From Eustoma russellianum (taxonomy: Eukaryota > Streptophyta > Magnoliopsida > Gentianales > Gentianaceae): a DNA stretch of 64,000 nt. The DNA lies in the NCBI GenBank assembly GCA_036186865.1, contig AP025048.1, forward strand, positions 25,298,819 to 25,362,818, written 5' to 3'. Positions 45,440 to 57,870 of the stretch are shown piece by piece; the first letter of the stretch is position 1, and each line of letters starts with the position of its first letter. A program made the translations under genes and the position numbers. The notes below the pieces were generated by a model. The model worked only from the letters and a program-made list of their open reading frames with translations, had not been told where the DNA came from and ran no database searches.

Positions 45440-48400
45440 TGGGCGCCCCGCACCCCGGCCCTGCCGAAGTCGGTGCACCCGCCGTACTTCACTAAGGAGA
45501 GTACTAGGCGTCATCCATACGCGTCGTGATCCATGATAAAATTTCATGGATTTTCGTGCTTACGCGCAAACAAATAAGCGAAACCGTGGCAGAATTTAAA
45601 ACTTCAAATTAAAAGCATCACCACAACCGTTTAAAGTTTACAACCCACATCAAATGTATCAGAAAGTTACAAAAGCCAACTGTTTTTCCATCTCAATTAC
45701 ATAACTCAGTCATCCCTTAAAGCTGGCAAGTTCGGTCTCCTAGATCTGGCCGTCCTTCAGTGCACTCACGGATAGGGAACCCTAGGTTCGTCATCGATCC
45801 ACTCTACTTTGTCTCCTGCCACCTCTGGAGGAAAAAAATAGGGTGAGTGACAATGTCACTAGCAAGTATACTATAATAATCATGGGTTAAATGGAAAGTG
45901 CGAACAAGAACCGAACCCAAATAATTTTGGTTTAGAAGCATACCTGTCCTCCGACCAATATTCGATAGGGATCTTCACTTAATGCGACAAGATTATAACT
46001 TAATTAAAATCACCACTCAAAGTAGAATAAAACATTAAGAGACTGTAACTCGTATGGATGAATAGCACAATAAGAATCATCACTTAGGGTCTACAAAGTC
46101 ATCACAACTTAAATCTCATATGTTGCCACATGAATGTAATATGCATGCATATGTACGTGGGATGCATCGAGATAAAATGGAATATGATCTTTCATGCTTT
46201 CTTTAAAATCATCATCATCGTAAAACAATAGAGTGTTCAGATCCATCTTCCCGGATCTGAGGCGGTAACTTCTTCCCTTCGAATCTATTGTTCCCGGATC
46301 CGGAACGGTAACGTCATCATACTTGCCGGGTCTATTCTTTTCCGGACCCGCACGGTCATCATCATCATCATCATCATCATCATCAGGCCTATTATTTTCT
46401 GGGCCTGCACGGTCATACTGTCAGATCGCTTAACCCGGATCTGAGCGGGTTCATACTGGCCAAGTCCATACTCACACACGGTACCGGTGGGGAATCATTC
46501 TTTGCAAAACAAAATCATCTTTTGAAAACGTTTTTCATCTTTCTTTCTCATAAAAAGACATGCTGTAAATCATGTACGTGACGATGATGCAATGCATGAT
46601 ATGTAACGTGCAAAAGACGGCATAATGCATGACGTACACGAGTGAACACATTTCGTCGTCATGCTGGAAATTTCCAGCTTAGTAGCTTCTACTTCTCTTT
46701 AGGAATTCCCTACCGAAATGCACATTTTAGACCCATTGGTTCACATGTTCTTCTCCGTAAATGTCATAAGTGAATGCCATGCATGCGCTTTTTAATTACG
46801 ATGTCGATAAGGGACTCGTTTGCTCTTTTTTCATGAAACGGTGTAACCTGAATTTTGGAATGACCATATTTTATTACAAAATTTATTGTGACCAATCCTT
46901 TAACCTTTTTCTGGAAATTCCAACTCTCCATCTTAATAAACTCATTGGGCTAGCAACCTGTCAAAATTTAGCCCAAATACAATTTCCTAAGCCCCTGTTC
47001 CAGATCCTGCAACTTGTTACACAAATTTTGTCCATCCGGCACATTTCGGTTTGACCTGTTTTACTAGAAAATTTATTAAAAATAAACCACAACTTATTTT
47101 GACAAAATTCCAACTGCCACCTTTTCTTTATTCATGAGGTTAGTATCATACCGAAAATTAGTAGATTTTCACACCTCTAAGGCCCATTTTTAGGCTACCA
47201 AACACGTTTCTTAAATACTGTCCAGTACAACATTTTTCAGCAGGACCAATCTCAGTAGAAAATTCATTAAAAATAAACCGTGGCTCTTTTTAATGCGATT
47301 CCAACTCCCACATCAAACAAGCACATAAAAATAATAGCATACGAAAAATCAATAGAATTGAAGGTTCCTAAGGTCCCTTTTCTGGTCTCTCATTACAGCC
47401 CAAAATTTCGGTCCAGCTCCAGAAATGTTTCTAGTGATCATATGTTCTTACTAAATGTCCTTAGCTTACATTTTTGTCACCCACACTTAGCAACAATTTT
47501 GGGATGAACACACGCATCCTTCACCAACAGTCTCATCCTTCGTTGCATGCAAGAAAATGAAGTAACCAAAAGCATATTAGGCTTAACACACAACAAGAAC
47601 AAAGCTTGTCTCCACTTCTTCACTAAGTTGGCATTTTTCATGTAGAATCACACATGTCCCCCTTAACCCTCCTACCGTGACCCTCTTATCATGAAAAGGG
47701 AGTATCTTTAACACATCTAACCTATATTAGCCCATAATAATTCATGTAATCCACAAAGAACACATCTTTGGAACGAGATCTCACTCCTACACACCCAAAT
47801 GGCTTAGGCCGAAAGTTGTGGGCATTCAACTTATTATTTTACAACTAAGATTAAATCTTAAGTACATCTAGCCATTCATGCACACACTTTCACATTCAAA
47901 CCATAAGGAGTATAGTGTACTTGCCTTCTTTGCTTACTCTTCTTGGAAAGGTGTAAGAAGTTGAAATCTTTCTCTTCTCTACACAAGCATTCCCACGGTG
48001 GTGGAGAGGAAGAAAGGAGCATAGTTAGTCTATATCTTTAACTCAATATCCTTTTAGAAAAAGAGCTAAGTGGCTTACCAAAAAGGAGTTTGAGTAGTAT
48101 CCAAGCTTCTCTAAGTTAGAGCCCTTGAAAGCTTGAGATCCTTGAGCCTAGAGACCATTAAAGGTCACGGTTTGGGGCAAAGAGATAACACCATGAGTTT
48201 CATCTTCATGAAAGTGTAAATATCTTCTCAAGAGGCTAAGAACACTTACCTAATGCCACTTAGCTTTGGAAGAACCTAATCCTTCTTGGTTGCCCTCTTG
48301 GCCGTGGGGTTGGAAGAGAGAGGAAGAGAAGAAGCTCACTTGAAGTTCTTTGGAATTTTTTGAAAATCCTAGAGAGTTTTCAAGTGTATTTTGGAGGGGA

Positions 48401-48984
48401 ATTCTTGTTCTTTTGGCTAGGTTTAGCCGTTGGGTATAAGGGTGGGGTGAGGGTTTTTGCCTTAGCTACTCAAATTAGGTTTCTTAACCTTGGTTACTTT
48501 TGGTTAACCAAGGTTGCTTTACTACTAACTCCGGTTACTTTATGCTAATCATAGTTACTTTTGACTAACCCTAGTTTCTTTTAGGTCTAGTTAGGTTATA
48601 TCTCATTAATTCTAGTAACCCTTTTCTTAATTAGCCTTCCCCCTCCCCTCTTAAACCACCCGGCGGTTGGGGTCTTTAATGAACCCAACTAAGCCTCAAT
48701 AAATCCTTTGTTTCCCCCTCTTTTTTTTTCTAAAAAAAAATACATATCCATTCCATTATTTATTTCTTAAATTGTGATGTAAGAAATAGCCTTTCTTGGC
48801 TAGTGGCCGCAACCCTAAAAGGCCATGGAGAAATTTGGATCCTTTCTTGTAATGCACATAGTACTCTTCATGATATACTCATAATGATCATTGACTTAAT
48901 CAATTTCAAATACAAGCGTATATTGTCACATGTTCACTAACTCAACCTTAGGTACAAGAAGGATTCTCTTATTGGGTTACAACA
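45440..48984 (-). repeat. 5' LTR of element B
   Basis: 3,545 bp, ending GGGTTACAACA then TAAGT. Its primer-side end reads TGGGCGCC where others have TGTGGCGCC, a 2-nt loss. Hairpin array at 46238-46443; palindrome GCTGGAAATTTCCAGC at 46663-46678. Confidence 0.95.
46238..46443 (-). repeat. Hairpin array in B 5' LTR
   Basis: Minus-strand hairpins with four different stems: CAGATC/GATCTG (at both ends), CAGGCC/GGCCTG, CGGGTC/GACCCG and CGGATC/GATTCG. Loops are purine-rich and mostly end in AATAG; a (CAT)n run lies between two units. Confidence 0.9.
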
Positions 48985-51214
48985 TAAGTGCTGAATATTA
49001 AAGTTCAATTTATGTATATTATGTGTAACATAATATATATATATCATGTGCAAAAAGTTGGAATTTAATCGAAGAAAAATCGGGTAATCGACAAACGTCG
49101 AAAATTCAGTTTTCTACGAACACGACACATGGAACATTTTTAGCATGGCATATAACATGTATCTAGACACTTTTTACATACATCATACATTCTAAAGTGT
49201 TCTAGAAAAATCAATTAAGGGATGATTGGAATATACCATATGTGTATAATTATATGTGCACTATTTTATAAAGTTTGCAAAAATAAAATTCAGCACATGT
49301 ATATTCATCATACACGCCTAGCTCAGCCATGTTGCAGCATATGTGGAGCTTTGTTGGCAGCCAAGAATGAAGCATACAATGTTGGTGACATAAAGGAAGG
49401 AGCTACACAAGGTAACATTTCAAACTATGTTACATTTGTAACACATGATGAAAATTTCAGCATGTGTGCATAGGCTGGCCGATTTTTCCACTTAATTATG
49501 CCATATTTACTATTTTGAATTATGTGGATTAATTGAAAGATAGTATGGAAATGTTTTGAATATATTATGGAAATAATCAAGTGATATTTTCAAATATCAT
49601 ACATGCAGAAAATTTCAACATGTGTGGGAATGAATGTGGCCGAATTTGTGGCCTCTTGGTGACTAATTTTTATTCAAAATTTAGTAGAAATGTTTTGTAC
49701 TAAATGATGATTGATTTCCTCTTTATTTTCAAGGAATAAATCAAATGCAAACATGGAAATAATTTGAATAAAGTGTAAATGTTACACATGCTGAAAATTC
49801 AGCATGTGGAGAAGGTTAATGGCTGAATTTATCATGGTAAATTAGAGAAATTTGTCTTTCTAATTATGTGGGATGATTATATGACTTATGGAAATAATTT
49901 TATGGCTAATTGGCACATGCTTTTTAAGGTTTATTTTCAGATTTATCTAGTCATCAAATGATGACAATTTCCATACAATCAATGAGTGCCAAGTAAGCAA
50001 GAGCTTAATGATCATCCAATGAGGAGTTGCCAAATAAGCAAGGAAATATCACAATGATGCAATATAATCTTCCAAGGACTTAGAAGATAATTTTCAAGAG
50101 GAAAGGTGCATCATAGTGGGCGGCCATATGGTGATAAAAAGGAAAGAAGAGAGCAAACAAAAGACAAGAACAAGTCTAGCAAATTCAAAGTGCAAAAACG
50201 TTTTTCATCTCTTCTTCTACACTCTATTTCTTTATTCTCTCTAAAAGCCTATTGTATTCATATTCATACATCTTGAATAGGCTTCTTACATACCACCATA
50301 TACTCTTTATTGTTGTAAAAGATTGATCAAGGTGTGATCAATATTGCATTCACAAGGTGGTGGTGTTCGTGATCGTTGTATTCATTTACAAGGTTTGTAA
50401 AGGGTTGGAGTTGGTGTATAACTCCATCAACCCTCTGTGGTAAGGTGTTATTTGTGTTTTTTGATTAGTGCTAACCGAGGAAGTGTCCTTGAAGACTGGA
50501 GTAGGTTGTTTTAACCGAACCAGTATAAAATTTCCTTGTGTTCTTTACTTTCAGCATTTACTTTCAGTTTCCAGCATAGTGCATTGTATTTATCACGTTC
50601 GTAAAAATAGTAAACAAATTTCAAAAATCACGAAACTTTCATTAAACATAGCTACACATATTAAGGTTCTTTTGGCGTAAGTTTCAACCCTTTTGGACAA
50701 GTATAAGTCATTCAAACGTCAAAAGTTCTGAGACTAGTGCAGTCTGATTTTCAGGCTTACAAAGGTTGAGACTTTGAACGTATTTGACTATCTTCCCAAA
50801 ATAATTTTTCAAAACTGTTTCAAACCTATTAAATACAACCAAAAGGGGGTTATTTATTAAAGTTTCAGAGCATTTGGAGTCACGGTTAAATAGAAATTAA
50901 TTTTTCAAATCAGACTACTGTTTCTGGCAGATTTGTGCAATCTGATCATCAACGATTTTTAAAAGGGTTAGAGGTTGAATTTTAATCTAAAATTTTTAGG
51001 AAACACTCAAAACATCTGAGACTAAGATCCCTCCAAATTGCAGAATTTTTGAAGACCTGCAACCTAGTTTTCAAAACGTTTAAATACATGTCCTGAAAAC
51101 AGAAACTGTTTTCAGAAATTGGGTTTCTGGTTTAAAACAATTTTAAAAAACCACATTTTTTTCACCCACTATTCAACCCCCCCCCCCTTCTAGTGGTACC
51201 TTGCAGATCCTACA
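48985..51214 (+). repeat. Copia LTR R1, right piece
   Basis: Starts with the TAAGT duplication and continues the R1 piece ending at 21456. Runs to ...CTTGCAGATCCTACA (51214), the LTR 3' end, with the GGTTGTTTTAACCGAACCAG block near 50505-50525. Three palindromes lie at 49441-49467 (one mismatch), 49601-49624 (decayed) and 49785-49808 (perfect 11-bp arms). No gene seen; an open frame at 50468-50680 is LTR sequence. Confidence 0.85.
49441..49808. repeat. Palindrome triplet in R1
   Basis: Same family as in the other copia LTRs and in the same order. Spacing is 160-185 bp; arms are less perfect in the first two. Confidence 0.8.
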
Positions 51215-51396
51215 GAGGCGTCCACTAGAGTTCGCCGTGGGCCAGAAGGTTTACTTGAAGGTGTCGCCCGTGAAAGGGGTTGCACAATTTGGCTTGGAGG
51301 GTAAGCTGAGGCCTCGTTACATTGGTCCATATTGGGTACTCGAGAGGGTTGGCACATTGGCTTACCGATTTGTGTTAGCCCCTGCGTTGGCTCAAG
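51215..51396 (+). pseudogene. Integrase C-terminal fragment of another gypsy family
   Basis: About 60 codons: RRPLEFAVGQKVYLKVSPVK, FGLEGKLRPRYIGPYWVLER and LAYRFVLAPALAQV. This is the GPY/F module of a gypsy integrase, clearly different from A, B and C (GKLRPRYIGPYWVLERVGTL against GKLSPRFIGPYEVLERIGKV) and more GC-rich. It is bounded by the end of copia LTR R1 and the start of R2, with no other part of its parent visible. Confidence 0.85.
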
Positions 51397-52124
51397 TGTT
51401 TAGAAAAAGAGTTTAAGTGATTCACAAATACATGATTTAAATACCACGTGTTTAAGAAATGCATGACAAAATTTATTACTTGACACGTTTTTGTGACATA
51501 CATGCCTTATATGCTTTATATATAATGTTGTCGTACTAACAAGCCATGAAGCGTTAAAGCTTACATCAAATGGCAAACATTTGTTGTTTTTGAACTATTT
51601 TAAGGTGCCACCATTAATGAAATAAACTAGTTCATTAAGTTAAGTACTTAAGTTAATTAACTAACTAGTTCATTAAATGGAGATATATTTGGAGAAGGCA
51701 AGATGGCAACAGATTGAAGAATGGAAAGTCTTCTTATTCACCTATTACAAATGCCATTTATACATACCTTATATATATTTATATTTTTGATAAAAAGGCA
51801 CAATACACATATATTCCGACGTGCGACACGTTACATATATTACAAACATACGTCAACGTCACACCACTATATACACCTCATATTTATGAGTATATTCAGG
51901 TCTTATATCATATGACATAAGTCATGGTGATGACAAAATTATAACGACACGTTACAAGGTTATAAACCGAAAATTGTCGTATTGGGTGACTATCGAAACT
52001 TTGCCAACGTGTCACGTACTTGCCATATAAAGATGGCCAGCCCATATACTTTGAAAATAGACAAAAATTTCATGGCTCACATGTTAAAATCATCCATGAA
52101 ATCATTCCATGTTGGCACACACAA
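51397..52124 (+). repeat. Copia LTR R2, left piece
   Basis: Begins TGTTTAGAAAAAGAG, similar to the LTR starts at 21308 and 19585 read on the minus strand, and follows the LTR order up to GTTGGCACACACAA, where element D is inserted. TCAAG (51392-51396) before it may be its target duplication. Confidence 0.75.
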
Positions 52125-52709
52125 TGTTGTACCCCGCTGAAAAGTCATATGGTACTTGGAGACTCGTATAATTGAATTTATAAAGTGGCATCCTTCAAGT
52201 GCATTTCACTAAGATTAATTAGTGCTTCTTTTATTTTATGTGATAAGCAAACAATATAATTATTCAAGAATGAGATATGGATCATGACCAATTCAAATTC
52301 ACCCAAGGGGGCTTAAGAAAATTTCGGCCACAAGGTTTGGAAAGGGCCTTAAAGGGGTTTTTCCAAATTATAGGAGAGGTTAATCTTAAGGGCCTTCTTA
52401 AAATAAGCCCAAAATGGAAATTTAGGAGTTGTAAGTAGTGGACAATTTTTCCCCCAACTATTAAAAAATTTCGCCCTTTAGCCATGAGGAATTAAGAATT
52501 TCCTAATTTTATTTTTAAACAAGAAAAGGGGGAAATTTTCAATTAATTAGGGGACAATTATCCACATAACTCTTCATATAAGAAAAATTAAGCATTGTAA
52601 AGGGGTCACCCAAGCCTAAGAGAAATCACCCCCCCCCCATGGTTGACCAAGAAGATTACCATGGTCAGTTAATATTTACTACAAGGTTAAAGAAATAACT
52701 CTAGTTGGA

Positions 52710-52850
52710 TAAAGTAACCTAGGTTAGCCATAAAGTAACTATAGTTGACATAAAGTAACTATAGTTGACATAAAGTAGCTATAGTTGAACTAAAGTAACT
52801 ATGGTTGACACAAAGTAACCTTGGTTGGGTAAAAGGTAACCAAGGCTAAT
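52710..52850 (+). repeat. 20-bp minisatellite in D 5' LTR
   Basis: Five units of TAAAGTAACTATAGTTGACA or close variants. The right LTR has one more unit. Confidence 0.9.
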
Positions 52851-55303
52851 TAATTCTAGTTAGCCTAACTAAGCTATGGTAAACTCCTTCCCTCTTACCA
52901 TAACCCACGGCACTCCCTAGCCAAGGGAAGGAAATTTTTCTCCAAAGCAATTTTAGAACACTCAACTCTCAAGAAGCCTTCAAGCCAACACTTAAACAAT
53001 TTTTCCATCTCCCAACCATACCCAACTTTCGGCCCTCATCATTGGAGCTAGGAGTTCCAACTCAAATTTCATCTTCAAACTCCAAGAATTCATCTAGGTA
53101 AGTACATGCTAAGCATTCTAAGTGAATTCTTTGTTTCAAAGAATGAAACTCACATTGGTGTCACTCTTGTCTTGCCAAAAACGTGACACTCAAATGGTCA
53201 CTAGGAGAAGAATTGCCAAGCTACTAGGAGGAGCTAACACCTTAGTGGTGTGAATCTATTTCAAGCCCATCCAAGTTTCATTGTGGTAAGGAAATCATGA
53301 CCTCAATGTAGTTGTTTCTTTATTAAGATAGTAACTAATGTTCATTCTTCTTCCTCCTCTCAAAACCGTGGGCTATAAGTAAGTTGGAGGAAGGCTTCAC
53401 TCTATTTCAACCAAGGCTCATGCTAAGGAAGAGCTCTAAGGTTCAAAGAGGCAAGTATACTATAGCCCATCTTGCCTTATTTGTGAAGTGCATGCTTGAA
53501 TGGCTAGTCATTATTAGGCTATGAATCTTAGTTAAAGATGCTAAGTACAAGATATGAAAACTAGTTGTTATAAGAAAAGGGATGGTATGAGTAAATGATT
53601 TGTTGTATGAATGTGTGTGACTATTTTGATATGATTCTTAAACAGATTATTTACGGTTTAAAGCATATTATGAGGCCTTGAAACATTATGTTGAAGTGTG
53701 TATTTAATGGATATAAAGTCATTTTAAGGAATGAGGTGGAGTGGAATTGTTTGAACCATAAAAATAAAGAAGTGCTGGAACTACTGGAGCTGGACAGATT
53801 TGTGTAGCTGATTGTGTGGCCTGAAAACTAAACATAGGAGTGTTTAAATGGGCTAATTTTTGGTATGATGTTAGCCTTATATGTTTATGAAATGTGTGAG
53901 TTGGAATTTCAATAAAAGGAGTTGTGGTTTGTCCTTAATGGAATTTTTAGTAAGAGTTGGTAAAACAGAAGTACTGGAGCAGGTCAGTTTTATGTGACAT
54001 GTTTAACGACCTAGAAATGAACCTTAGGAAGATCCAAATTGGTTAATTTTTGGTATGGTGATAGCCTCATATGTGCAATAAATATGTGAGTTGGAATTTT
54101 GGAAAAAGAATGTGTGGATTGACCCGAGTTTAATGTTTAGTAGGAACTGCTCAGACAGAAGTACTGGAGCTGAACAGTTTTATGTGGTGTGTTGTACGCC
54201 CTGAAAATGGACCATATGAATATTAAAATGGGCTATTCTTTGGTATGCTAATAGACCTATGTGTTTATGAAATGTGTGAGTTGGAATTTTTGTAAAAGGA
54301 GTTGTGGATTATCCTTACTGAAATGTTTAGTAAAACTGGTCAAACAGAGTTGCTGGAACAGGACAGTTTTGAGTGGTAAGTTGTGTGGCTCGAAAGTGCA
54401 TCTTAGGAATGTGCAAATGAGCTGATTTTGGTATGATGATAGTTTGACGTGTATATGACATCTCTAAGTTGGAATTTTAGTAAAAAGAGTTGTGGTTTGG
54501 TCACAATGAAATTCGTGGTAAAACTGGTCATTCCAGATTCAGCATGTACCTAGCTAGGAGAAAGTAATTAGTTGACCCCCTTAAACTATTTGGAATGCCT
54601 TGGAATTTTTATGGTAATTGACTAAGACATATATGTACATGTTCATGTAAATAAACCAGCATAAAACTACCATTTTGATGATTAACAACTGAGTTGAAGT
54701 TAGTTGTAGAAAACTGGATAACATGACAGTTTAATGTCTTAAGTTGTATGGCTTTGATTTTGCTCGTTTAAGCTTGAATGTGATGTTTGGCCTTATGAAT
54801 ATTGTCCCTTGGTGAGTTAGCTATGTTTTCCAGGTGATGGATTAGAATGAATAAGGTTTTATGACCTATGAAACCGAGGTAATGCGGTATGGCCTGCTGA
54901 TTTCAGCAGTACCTTTGATGATAGTATGATGTTTTGAGGACTTTAGACATTTCGGAATGTTACGAAATTTTTATGGCATGTGTCTAAGTCTTCATTATGC
55001 ATATATATGGCATGAGTTTATGAAAATGAGCATGAATTGATTAGCACGAAGCTGTATGAACAGAATGTGATTGCGGGACGGTTTTCCCAGCATAAAAGAC
55101 AAGTCCGTGCATGCAGGTCATGATGTATGTGTTCACGAGTCGCATAGTGCATGTCGTACACTACATCATTGTCATTTACATGATTTGTGGCATTGGTTTT
55201 ATACGAAAGAAAGATGAAAAGCGTTTTTAAAGAAATGATCATGTTTTAAAAGAACGCTTCCCACCGGTACCGTGTGTATGTTCCTGGCCAGTAAGGACCC
55301 GCT

Positions 55304-55553
55304 CAGATCTGGGGTTAATTGATCTGATGATATGACCGTTCAGGCCCAGAGAGAATAGACCTGATATGACCGTTCAGACCCGGAGAGAATAGACCTGATA
55401 TGACCGTTCAGGCCCGGAGAGAATAGACCTGATATGGACCGTTCGGGCCCGGAGAGAATAGACCCGATACGTGATGACGTTACCCTTCCGAATCCGGGAA
55501 TAATAGATTCGAAGGGGATACGTTACCGCCTCAGATCCGGGAAGATAGATCTG
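55304..55553 (+). repeat. Hairpin array in D 5' LTR
   Basis: CAGATC/GATCTG, four units of about 33 bp with CAGG/CCTG or CGGG/CCCG stems around a GGAGAGAATAG loop, then CGAATC/GATTCG and CAGATC/GATCTG. Confidence 0.88.
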
Positions 55554-56385
55554 AACACTTTATGGTTTTCTTGACGATGATGTTTTGAAAGAAAATAAAG
55601 AAAGATCATATCATCATTTTTATCATGATGCATCACAGGTACATATGCATGCATGTCACATTTATTGAGTCATCGTGTAGTGGCACATGATACTTAGACT
55701 AAGTTGTTATAACTTGGTAATTTCCTAAGTCATGATCATATTAAGTGATGATCCTTGATATGTTACGAACTTATGTAAGTTGCAGTCTTTTATTGTTATG
55801 TTCTTTAAGTAACGATCTTGCTTAAGTTATGATCTTGACGAATTAAGTGTTGATCGCTAACGGGTATTGGATGGAGGTCAAGTATGTTTCTAAACCGAAA
55901 TTTTTGAGGTTCGGTTCTTGTATGTACTTTCCATTTAATGCATGATTGCCTATGGTTTACTTGCTGGTGACTTTGTCACTCACCCCTATTTTCCTCCCAG
56001 AGGCTGCAGGGAACAAAGTAGAATGGATTGAAGATAAACCTAGGGTCCCTTACCCGTAAGACGTGTGAGAGATGGATGGCTTAGGAGACATGACGAGTTG
56101 GTTGTAATCGAGGACTTTTTATGTAATTGTGATGGGAAACAGTTACTTTTGAGAATTTTCGTACTTATGATTTGGGTTGTAAAACTGATAATGATTTCGT
56201 AGACGTTTTTAAATTTGAAGTTTTTATTCTGCCACGGTTTCGCTTACTTGTTGACGTGTAAGCACGAAAGTCCATGCATTTTATCATGGACTACAACATG
56301 TTATAGATCGACGCCTGGTACTCTCCTTAGTGAAGTACGGCGGGTGCACCGTATCTGGCTGGGCCGGGATGTGGGGCGCCACAGG

Positions 56386-56397
56386 TGGTATCAGAGC
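56386..56397 (+). promoter_or_regulatory. Element D primer-binding site (tRNA-iMet)
   Basis: TGGTATCAGAGC two nt after the LTR. Confidence 0.95.
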
Positions 56398-56880
56398 GAA
56401 GGCTTCAGATCCGGACAGAATATAGAACTAAGTTACGATCATAGTCAACTAAGTTTAATCTTAGATCTAAGTCATGATCCTAGATGAAGGTTGTCCTTAG
56501 ACTAGGATGACTTAGACTGGAAATTAGGGTTTGACCGAATGATAAAGCCCTAGTTGATGGCCATCTATAGAAGGTAATGATGCCTGCTTGCATGACCATA
56601 AGATTGTATATGGATTACGAATTAAATTTTGTCGCTTATTCTGAATATTTGTACCTTGAGTAAGATTCCGACACTTCGTGGTGCGGATGGCACCACAATT
56701 CAGTAAAATGACATCATCACTGTCACCCCAGGAGGCAATAAACTTTACTAGCAATAGTTAGTAAGAACACGTATCCCAAGGTTTGGCAGGGAATTTAGTT
56801 CATAGTAGGTAGAGAGATGGTTAAGTAAAGTTGAAGGTAACTCCATGTTGATACTGGTACTGGATAGGATAAGGGCAAAG

Positions 56881-57147
56881 TTCTAGAAGGAGTTTTGTGA
56901 GTTCTTCTTCTCTCAGTACTTAGTCACGAGAAGGGTTGAGGAATTTGACTCACTAAGACAAGGGTCAGGCATTACCGTCTCAGAGTACGCATTCATTACT
57001 TGGGGACAGTATGTTCCTTTGATTATGGGAGATGGAAAGTTTAAGGTGATCAGATTTGTGCGCGGTCTAGACCCCCAGATCAAATTAAGCTAAGTCAAGT
57101 CGTATTCAAGGACCTTTAGTGAATTATTGGAGAACCGCTACAGAGCG
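56881..57147 (+). pseudogene. gag: Element D gag remnant
   Basis: One frame reads KEFCEFFFSQYLVTRRVEEF, DSLRQGSGITVSEYAFIT and FVRGLDPQIKLS, aligning with A Gag around EFESLIQESGMTVADYASKF and FERGLNPRIQTWL. There is an early TAG, and a TAA ends the clear match; LLENRYRAE follows in another frame. Zinc knuckles are not recognisable. From here to about 57710 I see no further domain. Confidence 0.75.
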
Positions 57148-57710
57148 GAATGCGTAGTAAGGGAATGAAAGAATGAAAGAAACAATTTAATGAGCGTACC
57201 AAGAAAACTGAGCAGAAGGTGGAAGTTGTATCCACATAAGGTTAGTTTATGCGGATGACAAAGAAACAACCAAGGTATGCCTAATAAATGTGAAGTACCT
57301 ATGTCCCCTGTTCTACTAACCAAGTATGAGTGATTATGATAGTTTTCTTTAAGTTATGATGAGTAGCCCACAAGTAAGTAAGTGAGATTATTAGTGATAG
57401 CATGACTAAGTATGACACCGTGTTTGGGACTCGGGGTCCTCGTCATGATTAGCACTTGTACACATTTTGTTGCACTATATGGGGAATGGATCGGCATATC
57501 CGGTATCAAGAGTGCTATAGCCAAATTGGAACACGTTATGACATCACGATATGAAGGCACTATGTTAGGCAAGCTATGGAAAGCAGGTCATGATTATGAA
57601 AGCCATGTTTTATGAGAACGGGCTACCTTAGGACGATGATTAAGAATTCCCTAAGTCTATGAAGGCAACTCACCGAAGAGGCTTGTTGAACCAAAAAGGA
57701 ACAAGTGTGT

Positions 57711-57870
57711 GAGCTTTTAAGGGAGGAATTTATTTTCCAACGTTTCGCCTAGGGTGATTCCGTGTTATTCATAGGAAAGAAGGATTGAGGCACGCAGAAC
57801 TCAACATGGTCACCATAAGAATAAGTACCCTTTGACTAAGATCAATGATCTATTTAACCAGCTCCGGGTA
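57711..57870 (+). pseudogene. pol: Element D RT remnant with intron-2 donor
   Basis: Pieces ELLREEFI, GDSVLFIGKKD and, in one frame, NKYPLTKINDLFNQLR correspond to the RT N-terminus of A. Directly after the QLR codons (CGG ending 57867) comes GTAAGCAATT, a donor at the same place as intron 2 of A and B. The acceptor side has decayed. From 57871 to 58767 there is nothing recognisable as RT core, RNase H or integrase. Confidence 0.75.

Larger units (their letters stand above)
25381..48984 (-). mobile_element. Element B: Tekay-type chromovirus, split by element A
   Basis: Minus-strand gypsy element: 5' LTR 45440-48984, primer site, leader, gag, intron 1, protease/RT, intron 2, RT to chromodomain, polypurine tract, then 3' LTR 39321-40402 continuing at 25381-27408 beyond nested element A. 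The outer 424 bp of the 3' LTR are missing at 25381. TAAGT (48985-48989) marks its right end; the matching left TAAGT is at 21452, beyond the solo-like LTR. It is inactive: five nonsense codons, a 29-bp deletion and a lost stop codon. Confidence 0.9.
52125..56383 (+). repeat. 5' LTR of element D
   Basis: TGTTGTACCCCGCTG...GGGGCGCCACA. Holds a 20-bp minisatellite (52710-52850), a hairpin array (55304-55553) and the GC-rich terminal block shared with A, B and C. About 53640-54560 has several degenerate 170-190-bp repeats, each with GxTGGAAC/TACTGGAGC...ACAG and TGTGAGTTGGAATTT. Confidence 0.92.
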
